Made by a program: the position numbers and the translations under genes
The notes under the pieces: model-generated
Database searches by the model: none
Told to the model about the DNA's origin: nothing
What the model saw: the letters and a program-made list of their open reading frames with translations, nothing else
In this document: positions 17,475-26,547 of the stretch, piece after piece
Position numbering within the stretch: position 1 is the stretch's first letter
Layout: every line of letters begins with the position of its first letter
Assembly: GCF_035943795.1 (NCBI RefSeq)
Contig: NZ_DASZBY010000005.1
Location: 1-64,000 of the forward strand
Length of the DNA stretch: 64,000 nt
Origin: Aliidongia sp035943795
GTDB taxonomy: Bacteria > Pseudomonadota > Alphaproteobacteria > ATCC43930 > CGMCC-115725
Reading direction: 5' to 3'

Positions 17475-18536
17475 TCACGCCTCGGCATCCAGTTCCAACC
17501 GGTGGTAGCCTCGCGCACGATAGATCACCGCCGAGACGATCCAGCTGACGACAAAAATGGCGATGACCAGATAGCCAATCGTGCCGAAATTGTCGTTGAG
17601 CAGGCCGATGACCCTCCAGAACCTGCCATCGAGGCCAAACTGCTCGACGGCAAGCCCCAGCGCCTCGATCCCGCCGATCAGGATGGCGACGATCACAGAA
17701 ATGAGCGTGATCGTCATGTTGTAGTAGAGCTTGCGGATCGGCTTCACGAAGGCCCAGCCGTAGGCGCCCAGCATGAGAATGCTGTCCGTGGTATCCACCA
17801 GTGACATGCCCGCCGTGAACAGTGCCGGAAATACCAGGATCGACCAGATCGACAGCCCCTGGGATGCCTGCGCCGCGGAAATACCGAGAAGTCCCACTTC
17901 CGTTGCGGTGTCGAACCCGAGACCAAACAGGAAGCCCAGCGGATACATGTGCCAGCTGGTCCGGATCAACCGGAACATAGGGCTGAACAGCCGTGCAAAC
18001 AGGCCCCGGCCGGCCAGGATCATGTCGAGATCCTCCTCGACATAGGCGGCACCCGCTTTTACGCGCCGGAAAGTGCGGTAGATAGAGGTCAGGATCACCA
18101 TATTCATGGCTGCGATCGTCATGAGGAAGCCCGCCGAGACAAGCGTCCCGACCACGCCGCCGACGTCCTTGAAATCGTCGAAGCGGTCTTTGAAGGCAGT
18201 TGCCGTCAACGCGATGGCTACGGACGCCAGGACCACGATGGTCGAATGGCCGAGCGAAAAGAAAAAGCCGATGGCGACCGGCCGCTTGCCTTCCTGCATG
18301 AGCTTGCGGGTCACATTGTCGATGGCCGCGATATGGTCGGCATCGACGGCGTGGCGCAGACCAAACCCGTAGGCGAGAAAAGCTGCGCCAAGCAGCACGG
18401 GATGGTCGCGGAACGCGATGAGTGCCCAGGCCCAGGCACCTAGATTGGCGACGATCAACACCGCGTAAAGCGCGGCGATCCGCTGCCGAAGGCCACCGTC
18501 GTCTTTGCGGAGAATTCTGAAGAAAACGCGTCTCAT
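17475..18536 (-). CDS. NiCoT-family nickel/cobalt transporter
   Basis: A 353-residue inner-membrane protein of the HoxN/NixA family, which takes up Ni2+ or Co2+. The signature HAVDADHIAAIDNVTR lies in the second membrane helix and a further family motif, FFSLGHSTIVV, follows. The ATG at 18536 has a GGAGCG site at good spacing and clears the upstream stop by 10 bases, so I prefer it to the ATG at 18578, which would overlap the DUF2721 gene. It probably forms one unit with the DUF2721 and antiporter genes. Metal preference is not decidable from sequence. Confidence 0.9.
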   Translation of the reverse strand: MRRVFFRILRKDDGGLRQRIAALYAVLIVANLGAWAWALIAFRDHPVLLGAAFLAYGFGLRHAVDADHIAAIDNVTRKLMQEGKRPVAIGFFFSLGHSTIVVLASVAIALTATAFKDRFDDFKDVGGVVGTLVSAGFLMTIAAMNMVILTSIYRTFRRVKAGAAYVEEDLDMILAGRGLFARLFSPMFRLIRTSWHMYPLGFLFGLGFDTATEVGLLGISAAQASQGLSIWSILVFPALFTAGMSLVDTTDSILMLGAYGWAFVKPIRKLYYNMTITLISVIVAILIGGIEALGLAVEQFGLDGRFWRVIGLLNDNFGTIGYLVIAIFVVSWIVSAVIYRARGYHRLELDAEA

Positions 18537-18546
18537 CGTCGCTCCG

Positions 18547-19050
18547 CTAATGCCGTGGATCGGTTTTGGAAGCTTCAAGGGATCGCGGCAACGGTCCTTC
18601 GCGGCGAAGCCCGTGCCAGGCCAGAACGCTGTCGCCCAGAAAGACGACCAGTGCGCTCACTGTGCAGCCCAGCGCCGAGGCAAACAGCGCGATGGTCCAT
18701 CCGCCGACGGCGGAACTCCCATAGCTTTGCAGGAACAGCGAGAGCGCAGCACCACAGGTCGATGCACCTCCGACCGCGCCCAGCGCGATGGCTGCGTCCA
18801 GCAGCCAAGTCCGGCGGGCAAGTCGCCGCAGTTGACGATGCAGTCGCGTCTCATCACCGCCATCCGGACAATTTCTGAGGAGATCGGCTGCATGCGCTAG
18901 ATGATCGGAGACCCGCGCCAGACGCGCATTGAACAGGTTGAGCAGGGCGCCGATGCCCGACAGAAAGAACACCGGCGTCAGCGCCGTCTGAATGACATGC
19001 GCGATGCCACCCGTCACATCATCCATCGACAGGCCGGGCAACGTGGTCAT
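18547..19050 (-). CDS. DUF2721 membrane protein
   Basis: A 167-residue protein with an N-terminal helix containing HVIQTALTPVFFLSGIGALLN, a polar loop with many Arg, then two hydrophobic segments (AIALGAVGGASTCGAALSLF and IALFASALGCTVSALVVFLG). This pattern matches DUF2721, whose function is unknown. It overlaps the antiporter gene upstream by ATGA and precedes the NiCoT gene by 10 bases, so it is probably cotranscribed with both. Confidence 0.8.
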   Translation of the reverse strand: MTTLPGLSMDDVTGGIAHVIQTALTPVFFLSGIGALLNLFNARLARVSDHLAHAADLLRNCPDGGDETRLHRQLRRLARRTWLLDAAIALGAVGGASTCGAALSLFLQSYGSSAVGGWTIALFASALGCTVSALVVFLGDSVLAWHGLRREGPLPRSLEASKTDPRH

Positions 19051-20765
19051 GGGTGTCTCTCCGACGAGGGGGCGGTCACTCCGCCTGTACCGCGCGACGC
19101 TCGTTCCCGCTGACGCCGCACCCAGTCCGCCAGGGCGGCGCTGTCGATACCCAGTTCGCCCAAAATCGCCGCGGCAAGGTCCAACCCCGGCACGATTTCT
19201 CGATTCATGACCGTTCGCACGCCAAGCTTATGAAAGCACTCTGCCTCGCCATGATCGGCCACCGCAGCGAATCGCAGCACGCCCGGGTAATAGTGCTGTG
19301 CAATCGGTGTCAGATCGCTCGAGACATCGAGCCGTGGGGCGGTGAGCGCACTGATCCGACGTCCCTGCAGCGCAATCGGATCCCAGAGGCGTGGATCCGC
19401 CATATCGCCGAAAACCACCGCATAGCCGTCTGCGACCGCTTCGTTCAAACGGCGCTGATCGCGTTCGACGGCGCTGTAGCCGATGTCGAACGCGCGAAGA
19501 GCATCCGCCACCGTCCGCCCCACCCGTCCCATGCCAATGATCAGCACGGGTGCCGCAAGCTCGGCCATCTTGAGTTCCGGATCTTCGACGACGGCGGCAC
19601 GGAGCCGAAGCCGTCCCGCAAGCGTCCGCCCCGAGATTGCCAGGGTAGGCGTCACGGCAAGGCTGAGCGCCACGGCGGCGGCCACGATGGAGATCCGCGC
19701 TGAGCCGATCAGATCGCGAACCGTGGGCAGGCTGAGGACGACGAACGCAAACTCCGAACCCTGCGCCAGCAGAAACCCCAGTTGGAGCGATCCCGGTATA
19801 GACCAACGAAACACGAGGCTGGCGGCGGCGTTGGACAGGATCTTGGCCGCGATCAGGACAAATGTGACGACGATTACAGCGAGCCAATGCTGCAGCAGCG
19901 TGGCGAGATCGAGCGACAATCCGACGGAGATGAAGAAAAATCCCAGCAACAATCCCCGGAACGGCTTGACTTCCGACTCGACGATCGCCCGGTAGGGCGT
20001 CTCCGCGATTGTCATGCCCCCGAGGAAAGCCCCGAGCGTCAAGGAGAGGCCGATCTGTCCGGTCGCCCAGCCTGCTGAAAGGGCGATGAGCAGCGCCGTC
20101 GCCGTGAACACTTCTTCCTGGCGGCCACGTGCGATGAGATTGAACAGCGGCCGGACGATGATACGGGCGAAGAGAACCGCCACGGCAAACGCCCCGACGG
20201 CCTTCGCGAGAGCAAGAGCGGCGATTGGCAGGATAGCCTCACCGCCAAGCGCGCCGGTGACGATGAGCAGGAAAATCGCCGCGACGTCCTGAAAGACGAG
20301 AATCGCGGTCGCCGTGAGGCCGACTGGGCAATTCTGCTGATGCCGCTCGGCGATCAGCGGGGCCACGACGGCAGTCGAACTCAATGCCAGGATGGCACCC
20401 AAGAGGAACGCAGGCAGCGGGGCCAAGCCAAAGGCCAGTGCCAAAAGACCGATCATCAAGGTACCGAACAGGATTTGAACGGGCCCGAAGCCGAAAATAT
20501 CCCCCGCCTGCTGGCGGACATGATGCAGGGAAAAATGGAGGCCGATGTCGAAAAGCAAGAACACGACGCCAAGCTCGGCCAATAGGCGCACGGTTCCGCT
20601 GCCCGACAGCACTGTGATGCCGGCTGCCTTAAGGGCAATCCCCAGCACGAGATATCCAACGATCGGGCTGAGACGGCTGGCACGGCTGAGTACGGCAGCC
20701 CCGACGCCCAAAGCCAGCAGCAAAATCACGGGTTCAAGCGCCGAGATAACAGGATTTTCCGTCAT
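19047..20765 (-). CDS. CPA2 cation:proton antiporter with TrkA-N domain
   Basis: A 572-residue protein of the KefB/YbaL type. About 12 membrane segments occupy residues 1-380, including LSSTAVVAPLIAE and the exchanger helix LSLTLGAFLGGMTIAETPY. A cytoplasmic TrkA-N nucleotide-binding domain follows, with VLIIGMGRVGRTVADALRAF near residue 410 and GDMADPRLW. Such proteins exchange K+ or Na+ for H+ under nucleotide control. It is first in a minus-strand unit with the DUF2721 and NiCoT genes, suggesting joint ion homeostasis. Confidence 0.9.
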   Translation of the reverse strand: MTENPVISALEPVILLLALGVGAAVLSRASRLSPIVGYLVLGIALKAAGITVLSGSGTVRLLAELGVVFLLFDIGLHFSLHHVRQQAGDIFGFGPVQILFGTLMIGLLALAFGLAPLPAFLLGAILALSSTAVVAPLIAERHQQNCPVGLTATAILVFQDVAAIFLLIVTGALGGEAILPIAALALAKAVGAFAVAVLFARIIVRPLFNLIARGRQEEVFTATALLIALSAGWATGQIGLSLTLGAFLGGMTIAETPYRAIVESEVKPFRGLLLGFFFISVGLSLDLATLLQHWLAVIVVTFVLIAAKILSNAAASLVFRWSIPGSLQLGFLLAQGSEFAFVVLSLPTVRDLIGSARISIVAAAVALSLAVTPTLAISGRTLAGRLRLRAAVVEDPELKMAELAAPVLIIGMGRVGRTVADALRAFDIGYSAVERDQRRLNEAVADGYAVVFGDMADPRLWDPIALQGRRISALTAPRLDVSSDLTPIAQHYYPGVLRFAAVADHGEAECFHKLGVRTVMNREIVPGLDLAAAILGELGIDSAALADWVRRQRERASRGTGGVTAPSSERHP

Positions 20766-21147
20766 CGCTTTAAATCGCGTCGATGTCTATCGAGAGGCCG
20801 GGCGCTGGCATAGCAGGCGTCTACCCCGAGCTTTCCTCGGCCAATCCAAGATGAGCCCGCACGATCACAGTCTGTGTCGGCGGCAAGTGAGACACGGCAG
20901 GCCTCGCACTGTTTGTTCACACGCGGCGCAAAGGCTGGGTCGTAGGGTGGCGGCCTACGGCCGAAACTGAAGTACCTTTTGCTGCCCGGCGCATTCGGGA
21001 AGCGCTTAGTTTCCTCCCTCACTCTGCCGATGCCATATCATGGTCGGTCTGAACGTAGCCGGTCCCGATAGGGACGGTGGCTTCCTCACGCGGCCCCTGT
21101 CTTGCGCTCGCCGTGCGGCGGACGGGTATGTCGAATTCCAACGCCCG
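20766..21147. other. Intergenic region with a short hairpin, no gene seen
   Basis: This gap separates the antiporter start from the end of the DUF4331 gene. Reading frames here are short and lack family resemblance. One perfect hairpin, CGTAGG (20941-20946) and CCTACG (20954-20959) around a seven-base loop, is present without a U run. The promoter of the antiporter unit is expected in this stretch, but I see no clear -35/-10 pair. Confidence 0.4.
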
Positions 21148-22215
21148 CTACTTCTTGGCGGGCGGTCGTGCCGGGGTCACGTCCGCTTGCTCGGCGGCGG
21201 TATAGGGCACGCCGAAATAGGGGAACTCTGCCTTCGTGCGCGTCGGGTCGGGTGCCACACCATCGCCCAGCGCCGTGTTCGTGGTGAGCGTCAGCATGAC
21301 GTCCATCGCGTCGTCGGTCAGACCGCGGCCGTTGAAGCCGGCAAAATCGAATGCCGCAGCCGTATCCAGCTCGTACGGCAGCGTTGTCGGGCAGAGCCGG
21401 GCAACCAGTTGCTTCGCATAGTCGGCCGGGCTGCTGGCCGAACTGGCAAGGGCTGTCACCTTTTCGGCGACCTGGCCGATCTGGGGAGCGAAACGCTTCA
21501 GATCCTCGTGCGGGCCGGCGCGGTTGAAATCCTCCCTCATGCCCAGGTCGGGCATGAAGATATTCGTGATGAGCGGCAGCCCCCATCGCGAAACCTGAAC
21601 TTCGGGGGCATGGCCGTAGAGCGACGCGGTCGCCCAGGCGTGAACATGCCCCCGGCCGATCGAATGGCTGGGCACTTCGAGAACGATGGCCGTGACGTTT
21701 CGCCTGGCGAAGAAGTTCTTGTGGTTCTGAAAGGCCGCCGGGTCGAACTTGTTATCCTTGAACAGCGCGTTTCGAAAGGCGCCCAGGGCCGCCGCATCGC
21801 CGGCGAACAGATCAGGAGCCAAGCCGGCATAGACCATGACGCCATGCGCGCCCTGGGCGATCTCGCCCGTCCGTCCGGAAAGCAACAGCTCCCCATCAGC
21901 CCCCTTGAGCGCGGCCGCTCCCGTCGCCCGGCGGAGTTCGAAGGTCTGAACATGCCGATGCTCGTCGCCCTCGGCATGCGTCGGGGCGCTGAATCGGAAT
22001 TTGAAGGTCAGTTCTTCCCGCGCATCGTTGTTCAGGTCGAAGCGGAACGCATAGAGACCCTCGTCCCGGAACGTGTCGGGGCCGGAAATCCCGGCATCGG
22101 GGTTCACGGTCATCGCCATGACGGTGAACCCCGGACGCCCGCGAAACAGATAGAAGTCGCAAACGTTGATCCGTGGATCTTCTTGCGCTGTGGGGGTATC
22201 GAAATGGTGGGACAT
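21148..22215 (-). CDS. DUF4331 family protein
   Basis: A 355-residue protein beginning MSHHFDTPTAQEDPRINVCD, a typical DUF4331 N terminus, followed by DLYLFRG-like sequence and the internal FDFAGFNGRGLTDDAMDVML. The ATG at 22215 is preceded by a GGTGAG-like site; an ATG three codons upstream is possible. No signal peptide is visible. The family is uncharacterised but often encoded as tandem pairs. Here it follows, 34 bases later, a secreted relative on the same strand. The long reading frame on the opposite strand is a shadow. Confidence 0.82.
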   Translation of the reverse strand: MSHHFDTPTAQEDPRINVCDFYLFRGRPGFTVMAMTVNPDAGISGPDTFRDEGLYAFRFDLNNDAREELTFKFRFSAPTHAEGDEHRHVQTFELRRATGAAALKGADGELLLSGRTGEIAQGAHGVMVYAGLAPDLFAGDAAALGAFRNALFKDNKFDPAAFQNHKNFFARRNVTAIVLEVPSHSIGRGHVHAWATASLYGHAPEVQVSRWGLPLITNIFMPDLGMREDFNRAGPHEDLKRFAPQIGQVAEKVTALASSASSPADYAKQLVARLCPTTLPYELDTAAAFDFAGFNGRGLTDDAMDVMLTLTTNTALGDGVAPDPTRTKAEFPYFGVPYTAAEQADVTPARPPAKK

Positions 22216-22249
22216 CGCTAGCACTCACCGCTTTGTTGGGGACGACGGT

Positions 22250-23077
22250 TCAAAGGACGACCGGTCGCGAAAAATAGGGGAATGCGGAGGTAAGGACAAA
22301 AGCTGTCGAGGATATTCCGGGGGCGACGGCACCATTCAGCAACGTCTCCTGAACGGCGGCCGTGCGATCCCCAGGGTGTCGCCCGTTCCGCCCCGCGAAA
22401 TTGAAGCCCGCCGGCAGGTTCGATCGATATGTGATGACGTCAGGGAGCAATAGATCCGCCAGCCGCTTCGCGTGAGCGTCCGCGCCCAACATCCGCACTT
22501 TGGTCCTGCGCGCGACAAGATCCGCTATCGCGTTCGTGAAGAGCGCGCGATCCTCGGCCGGCGTAGCGGCGTGATAGATCCTTGATAGCGCCGGATCGCC
22601 CGCCAGCAACTCGGCAACGAGAGGATTTCCAACCCGAATGCGCGAACCGTCCGCAGTTCGAATCTCCGCCCAAACGGGTAAGCCTTCGCGTGTCGCGGCG
22701 GCGGCGAGTTGGGGCGTTTCCAGGACGGTCGCGTCATACGTCAGGCCGTTGGCCGACGCCCCGTGCACCATCCCGGCGAAAACCCGAACGCCAGTACCAT
22801 CGGACATGATGCTCGACTGCGAGGCGCGTTTTCGATCGATCTTCCAACTATGGGTGCCGGCGTGCATCCGCACGTCCGACGCGGATCCGCAAACCCTGTC
22901 GCCGGACGACACGCTGATTACCGCCAGAACTAGATGATCGGTTGCAGGGGCCTGGAAGACAAAGAGCTCTGCCTTCGTCGGCGCTCCGGGCGCCGCCAAT
23001 GACAGGCGCGCAGATCCCAGAGCCATGGCCCCGGCGCAAGCGCCCAGCGCCGTACGCCGCGTTACTGCCTTGAGCAT
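22250..23077 (-). CDS. Secreted DUF4331-like protein with probable Tat signal
   Basis: A 275-residue protein. Residues 1-30 form a signal peptide with a twin-arginine-like start (TRRTALGACAGAMALGSA) and an Ala-rich cleavage region near LSLAAPG. The C-terminal part, PAGFNFAGRNGRHPGDRTAA followed by VQETLLNG, parallels the FDFAGFNGRG block of the DUF4331 protein encoded just downstream, so the two are probably diverged relatives. It has a strong GGAGGG ribosome site. The role is unknown; the Tat route would imply folding or cofactor loading before export. Confidence 0.7.
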   Translation of the reverse strand: MLKAVTRRTALGACAGAMALGSARLSLAAPGAPTKAELFVFQAPATDHLVLAVISVSSGDRVCGSASDVRMHAGTHSWKIDRKRASQSSIMSDGTGVRVFAGMVHGASANGLTYDATVLETPQLAAAATREGLPVWAEIRTADGSRIRVGNPLVAELLAGDPALSRIYHAATPAEDRALFTNAIADLVARRTKVRMLGADAHAKRLADLLLPDVITYRSNLPAGFNFAGRNGRHPGDRTAAVQETLLNGAVAPGISSTAFVLTSAFPYFSRPVVL

Positions 23078-23515
23078 CGTTTACCCTCCTTCGCTCGATT
23101 ACCAAGACTGTAAGCAGGGACATGGAGTCCTGCGGTCAGGGCTATGCGCGGAGCGAGGCGGGGTTAGCCCACCGCGCAAAGTTTCTGACGAGGAAGCCGC
23201 AGGGCGCGCCTCGTTGTGACGCCTAACAACAGCAAGCAGGCCGATGCAAAGCCAATACTTTTTACTTATCGTTTCAATGCTCATAGCGATGATTCCGAGA
23301 GACCGGAACCAACCATCAAACCCAATACTTTTGTATTATGGGTTCGATAGACGACGTAGTGTTGCGGCGAGAAGATCTGACGGCTAATCGTGTCGGTCAA
23401 GGCGCTGGCGCGGCCCCGCGTCCCGGCTGTCGTCCACCGACAAATTTCACTGCTATGCGGACGCGGCACGAAATAATCATTTAGGTGCCCGCAGGCACCT
23501 CGGGAGGCGATGCGC
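23078..23515. other. Divergent intergenic region between the DUF4331-type unit and the LysR gene
   Basis: About 440 bases without a credible gene. Its middle is AT-rich and contains the repeated operator-like element listed separately. Divergent placement next to a LysR gene makes it the likely control region for both directions. Confidence 0.5.
23252..23348. promoter_or_regulatory. Repeated AT-rich LysR-type operator candidate
   Basis: CCAATACTTTT occurs at 23252-23262 and at 23322-23332, and the similarity continues for about 27 bases (TTAT, G, TTC and AT at matching offsets). The second copy contains the dyad AATAC-TTTT-GTATT, the kind of AT-rich inverted repeat bound by LysR regulators. 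The copies are 70 bases apart, near seven helical turns, consistent with a tetramer contacting both. Binding by the adjacent LysR protein is inferred. Confidence 0.5.
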
Positions 23516-24427
23516 ATGGAACTCAACGAGATCCGCTATTTTCTTGCGTTGAGCCGGGTCCTCAACTTCACGAAGGCAGCGGAGGTATGCAACGTCAGCC
23601 AGCCGGCTTTGACCCGCGCCATCCGTAAGATGGAGGACACGCTTGGCGGTCTCCTGTTCGCGCGCGAGCGCAACAACACGCATTTGACCGAGCTGGGCCA
23701 ACTGATCCTGCCGCACCTGGCCGAAATCATTGCCCGTGCCGGTGCCGCCGAACAGACCGCGGCACGTTTCCTCAAGCTTGAGCAGGCACATCTCTCGGTC
23801 GGCGTGATGTGCACCATTGCCCCGATGCAGTTCGTGGGCTTCCTGGGGCGCTTCAGGGCCGACAATCCGGGCGTCGAGATTACGCTCCGCGAGGCCGTCC
23901 CCGAGAAGCTGTGCGATATGCTCGTGAAAGGCGAGTTGGACGTGGCGTTGATGGCGCGTCCGGAAGGCTTTCAGGCGCCGTTTCAAGCTACGAAGCTCTA
24001 TTCGGAGCGCTTCGTCGTCGCCTGTTCCGCCGGTCACCGTTTCGCGTCGCGACCTGCGGTGCTTATGAGCGAACTCGACGGGGAATTCTATTTTTCCCGC
24101 ATCAACTGCGAGTTCAACGATACGCTCGGCGAGATGGTTCGCGATCAAGGCATCAATCTGCTGAGATCCTACGGGAGCGAGCGGGAGGATTGGATCCTCA
24201 CAATGGTCGCCGCCGGTCTCGGCGTCTGTTTTCTGCCGGAATACACCGCGACCTTTCCTGGCGTGATTGGCTGCCCGGTCGTCGCGCCATCGGTGCAACG
24301 CGAGATCTGCCTCGTTACTATGGCCGGCCGCCGCGCATCGCCACCGGTCAAGGCGTTTGCCGGTGCCGTCCAGCATTACTCCTGGCCCGCACCCCGCGGT
24401 ATCGGGCCGGTTTCCGTCGTCGGCTGA
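23516..24427 (+). CDS. LysR-family transcriptional regulator
   Basis: A 303-residue regulator. The N-terminal winged HTH is MELNEIRYFLALSRVLNFTK followed by AAEVCNVSQPALTRAIRKME; the effector-binding domain follows. I prefer the ATG at 23516 because GGGAGG sits eight bases upstream; the ATG at 23510 is too close to it. It is divergent from the DUF4331-type unit and ends eight bases before the mechanosensitive-channel gene, which may be cotranscribed. Likely targets are the divergent unit, the channel, or both. Confidence 0.9.
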   Translation: MELNEIRYFLALSRVLNFTKAAEVCNVSQPALTRAIRKMEDTLGGLLFARERNNTHLTELGQLILPHLAEIIARAGAAEQTAARFLKLEQAHLSVGVMCTIAPMQFVGFLGRFRADNPGVEITLREAVPEKLCDMLVKGELDVALMARPEGFQAPFQATKLYSERFVVACSAGHRFASRPAVLMSELDGEFYFSRINCEFNDTLGEMVRDQGINLLRSYGSEREDWILTMVAAGLGVCFLPEYTATFPGVIGCPVVAPSVQREICLVTMAGRRASPPVKAFAGAVQHYSWPAPRGIGPVSVVG

Positions 24428-24435
24428 AGAATGCC

Positions 24436-26547
24436 ATGACGGATTCATCCCCAGCGCCGGTCGCCGATCCAGCAGCCGCGATCAATCATCCAGCACCGTT
24501 GTCGGGCACCGAAGCCCATGGGTTCGGAGGGCAGCCGCTCGACAGCCTCATGAACCATCTCAGCGGCTCATCGAACGAGCTGTGGAGCGCTGTCCAAGGC
24601 ATGCTTGGCGATGCTGCCCGCGCACCTCATCTGACACGTCAGGCGGCGACTCTCCTGACGGGCAACGGAGAATTGGGGCCCGTCAGCTGGATATTCGTGT
24701 GCCTGGCGCTCATGGTTATGGCGGCTTTAAGCGCCGCCGCCCTAGTGCATCGGCTGTTGGCGGGCGAACGGCGGCGGCTCGCTCAAATGCCGATCGCACG
24801 ACCGACGGTGGCGATATTGCATGGTCTCGAAGGGCTGATCGTCGATCTGCTCCCGCTCGCCGCTTATCTTCTGGGCTGTGGCATCCTCTATAATCTGCTG
24901 TTCTCGCAGCATGGCCTGATCTTCATCGGAACCGACGTGTTCCAGGGCCTGACGAACGCCTTCGTGCAAAGCTCGACGATCGGTTGGGCGAGCTACATCA
25001 TTCTCAGTCAGCCATTCGCCGCCGAACGCCCCAACCTTCGGCTCATGCCACTCGACGACGGAGAAGCGCGCCAGGCGCGTCGGATGTTGGCGCGCATTAT
25101 CGCGGCCGCGATGGCCCCGTGGGTTCTCGCCGAAAGCCTCTACTATCTCTGGTTCGGCGACGGGCTGCCGCATCTGATCATCATCACGTCTACGATCGTC
25201 GTGGGCATCATGTGCCTGCGCGCGCTCCGTCGCGTTCGCCCCGCTCTGCGCGGCTTCGCCCGCTATTGGCACTCGTTGGCCGTGCTGAGCGTGTTCGGCC
25301 TCGGCATCACCTGGATTCTGGGCGTGTTGCTGCAGCCGCTCCCCCCGTTCGACAAGGTGCTGGGCACCTTGCTCGTGCTTGTTGTCATGCCTGCGTTCGA
25401 GAACATGCTGGCCTTGATGCTGCGGAAGCTGAAGCAGCGGCTGTTGCGCGGCAACGGCACTGACAGGATGATCTTCGTTCCGGGGGATGAAGGCGAGCCG
25501 CTGCAGCCGGTGGCGCAACCGGCAGAACCGCATGCGGCAGCCGGCCTGGAACAGGTGATCGATGCCTTCGCTGAGGTTTTGTACTCCGCCGCCTCGTGGC
25601 TGTTCTTGCTGATCGCTGGCGCGATCCTGGCTCGGGTCTGGTCGCTCGATTTCATGCGCGTGCTGGGCGCGCGCGAGGCCCGCACGTTCATCGGCATCCT
25701 GTTCGATGCCGGCATCGCTCTGCTGATCGGCTGGTACGTCTGGCGCCTGTTCGAAACGGGTTTGGCCGTGGCGCTGGGCCGCGAGGACGGCGGCACCCAC
25801 AGCCGCGCCAGCACGGTGCAGCCGCTGCTGCGCTCCATTGGTATGATCGTGATCGCGGCCGTCGCGCTGATGTGGTCGCTGTCGGCGCTGGGCTTCAATA
25901 TCGCCCCGCTGTTGGCGTCGGCCGGTGTGGTCGGCATTGCCGTGGGTTTCGGTGCCCAGACTCTGGTCAAAGACCTATTCTCCGGTGCCTTCTTACTGAT
26001 CGAGGACGCGTTCCGCATCGGCGATTATATCGAAGCCGGCCCCGCCAAAGGCACGGTTGAGAAGATCACCTTCCGCACCGTGGCGCTCCGTCACCAGAAC
26101 GGTCCATTGCATTTCGTGCCCTACGGCTCGCTCGGCAGCGTGCGCAACAATTCACGCGACTGGGTGATCGACAAGTTCGAGATACCCTTGGCCATCGAGG
26201 TCGATAGCGAGACGGTGCGCAGGATCGTGAAACAGATCGGTCTCGACATGCTGGAGGCGGAAGATATCGCGTCCCTGATCATGGCGCCTTTGAAAGCCAA
26301 GCTCTATCGCATCCAGCCCGGCGCCAAGATCTTCCGCTGCAAGATCCAGACGCCCCCCGGCAAGCAGTTCGAGATCCGCAGCGAAGCCTATCGACGGATT
26401 GAGCAGGCTTTCGCCGAGGCGAACATTGCGTTTGCGAACAACATCTCGTCGTCGATCGTAGTCCAGACCCCGGTGGAAGACCCGCTTTCCGTCGCTCAGC
26501 GCGGGGGTTCGGGCGCAGTCTCGGTGGCCTCCCCGCCGCCCATGTGA
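24436..26547 (+). CDS. Large MscS-family mechanosensitive channel
   Basis: A 703-residue inner-membrane protein with about ten or eleven hydrophobic segments. The pore helix and beta domain of MscS are near the C terminus: LGFNIAPLLASAGVVGIAVG then FGAQTLVKDLFSGAFLLIED and FRIGDYIEAG. MscS channels open under membrane tension to release solutes. The start at 24436 lies eight bases after the LysR stop; upstream in-frame codons only read the LysR gene out of frame. Its last 52 bases overlap the 3' end of the opposite-strand binding-protein gene. Confidence 0.9.
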   Translation: MTDSSPAPVADPAAAINHPAPLSGTEAHGFGGQPLDSLMNHLSGSSNELWSAVQGMLGDAARAPHLTRQAATLLTGNGELGPVSWIFVCLALMVMAALSAAALVHRLLAGERRRLAQMPIARPTVAILHGLEGLIVDLLPLAAYLLGCGILYNLLFSQHGLIFIGTDVFQGLTNAFVQSSTIGWASYIILSQPFAAERPNLRLMPLDDGEARQARRMLARIIAAAMAPWVLAESLYYLWFGDGLPHLIIITSTIVVGIMCLRALRRVRPALRGFARYWHSLAVLSVFGLGITWILGVLLQPLPPFDKVLGTLLVLVVMPAFENMLALMLRKLKQRLLRGNGTDRMIFVPGDEGEPLQPVAQPAEPHAAAGLEQVIDAFAEVLYSAASWLFLLIAGAILARVWSLDFMRVLGAREARTFIGILFDAGIALLIGWYVWRLFETGLAVALGREDGGTHSRASTVQPLLRSIGMIVIAAVALMWSLSALGFNIAPLLASAGVVGIAVGFGAQTLVKDLFSGAFLLIEDAFRIGDYIEAGPAKGTVEKITFRTVALRHQNGPLHFVPYGSLGSVRNNSRDWVIDKFEIPLAIEVDSETVRRIVKQIGLDMLEAEDIASLIMAPLKAKLYRIQPGAKIFRCKIQTPPGKQFEIRSEAYRRIEQAFAEANIAFANNISSSIVVQTPVEDPLSVAQRGGSGAVSVASPPPM

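Noticed and set aside
20762..21022. 86-codon minus-strand frame in the gap before the antiporter
   Set aside because: Composition is erratic, no ribosome site, and it overlaps the antiporter start; treated as non-coding.
21040..22221. 393-codon plus-strand reading frame
   Set aside because: It is antisense to the DUF4331 gene, has no family motifs, and the minus-strand protein is clearly real.
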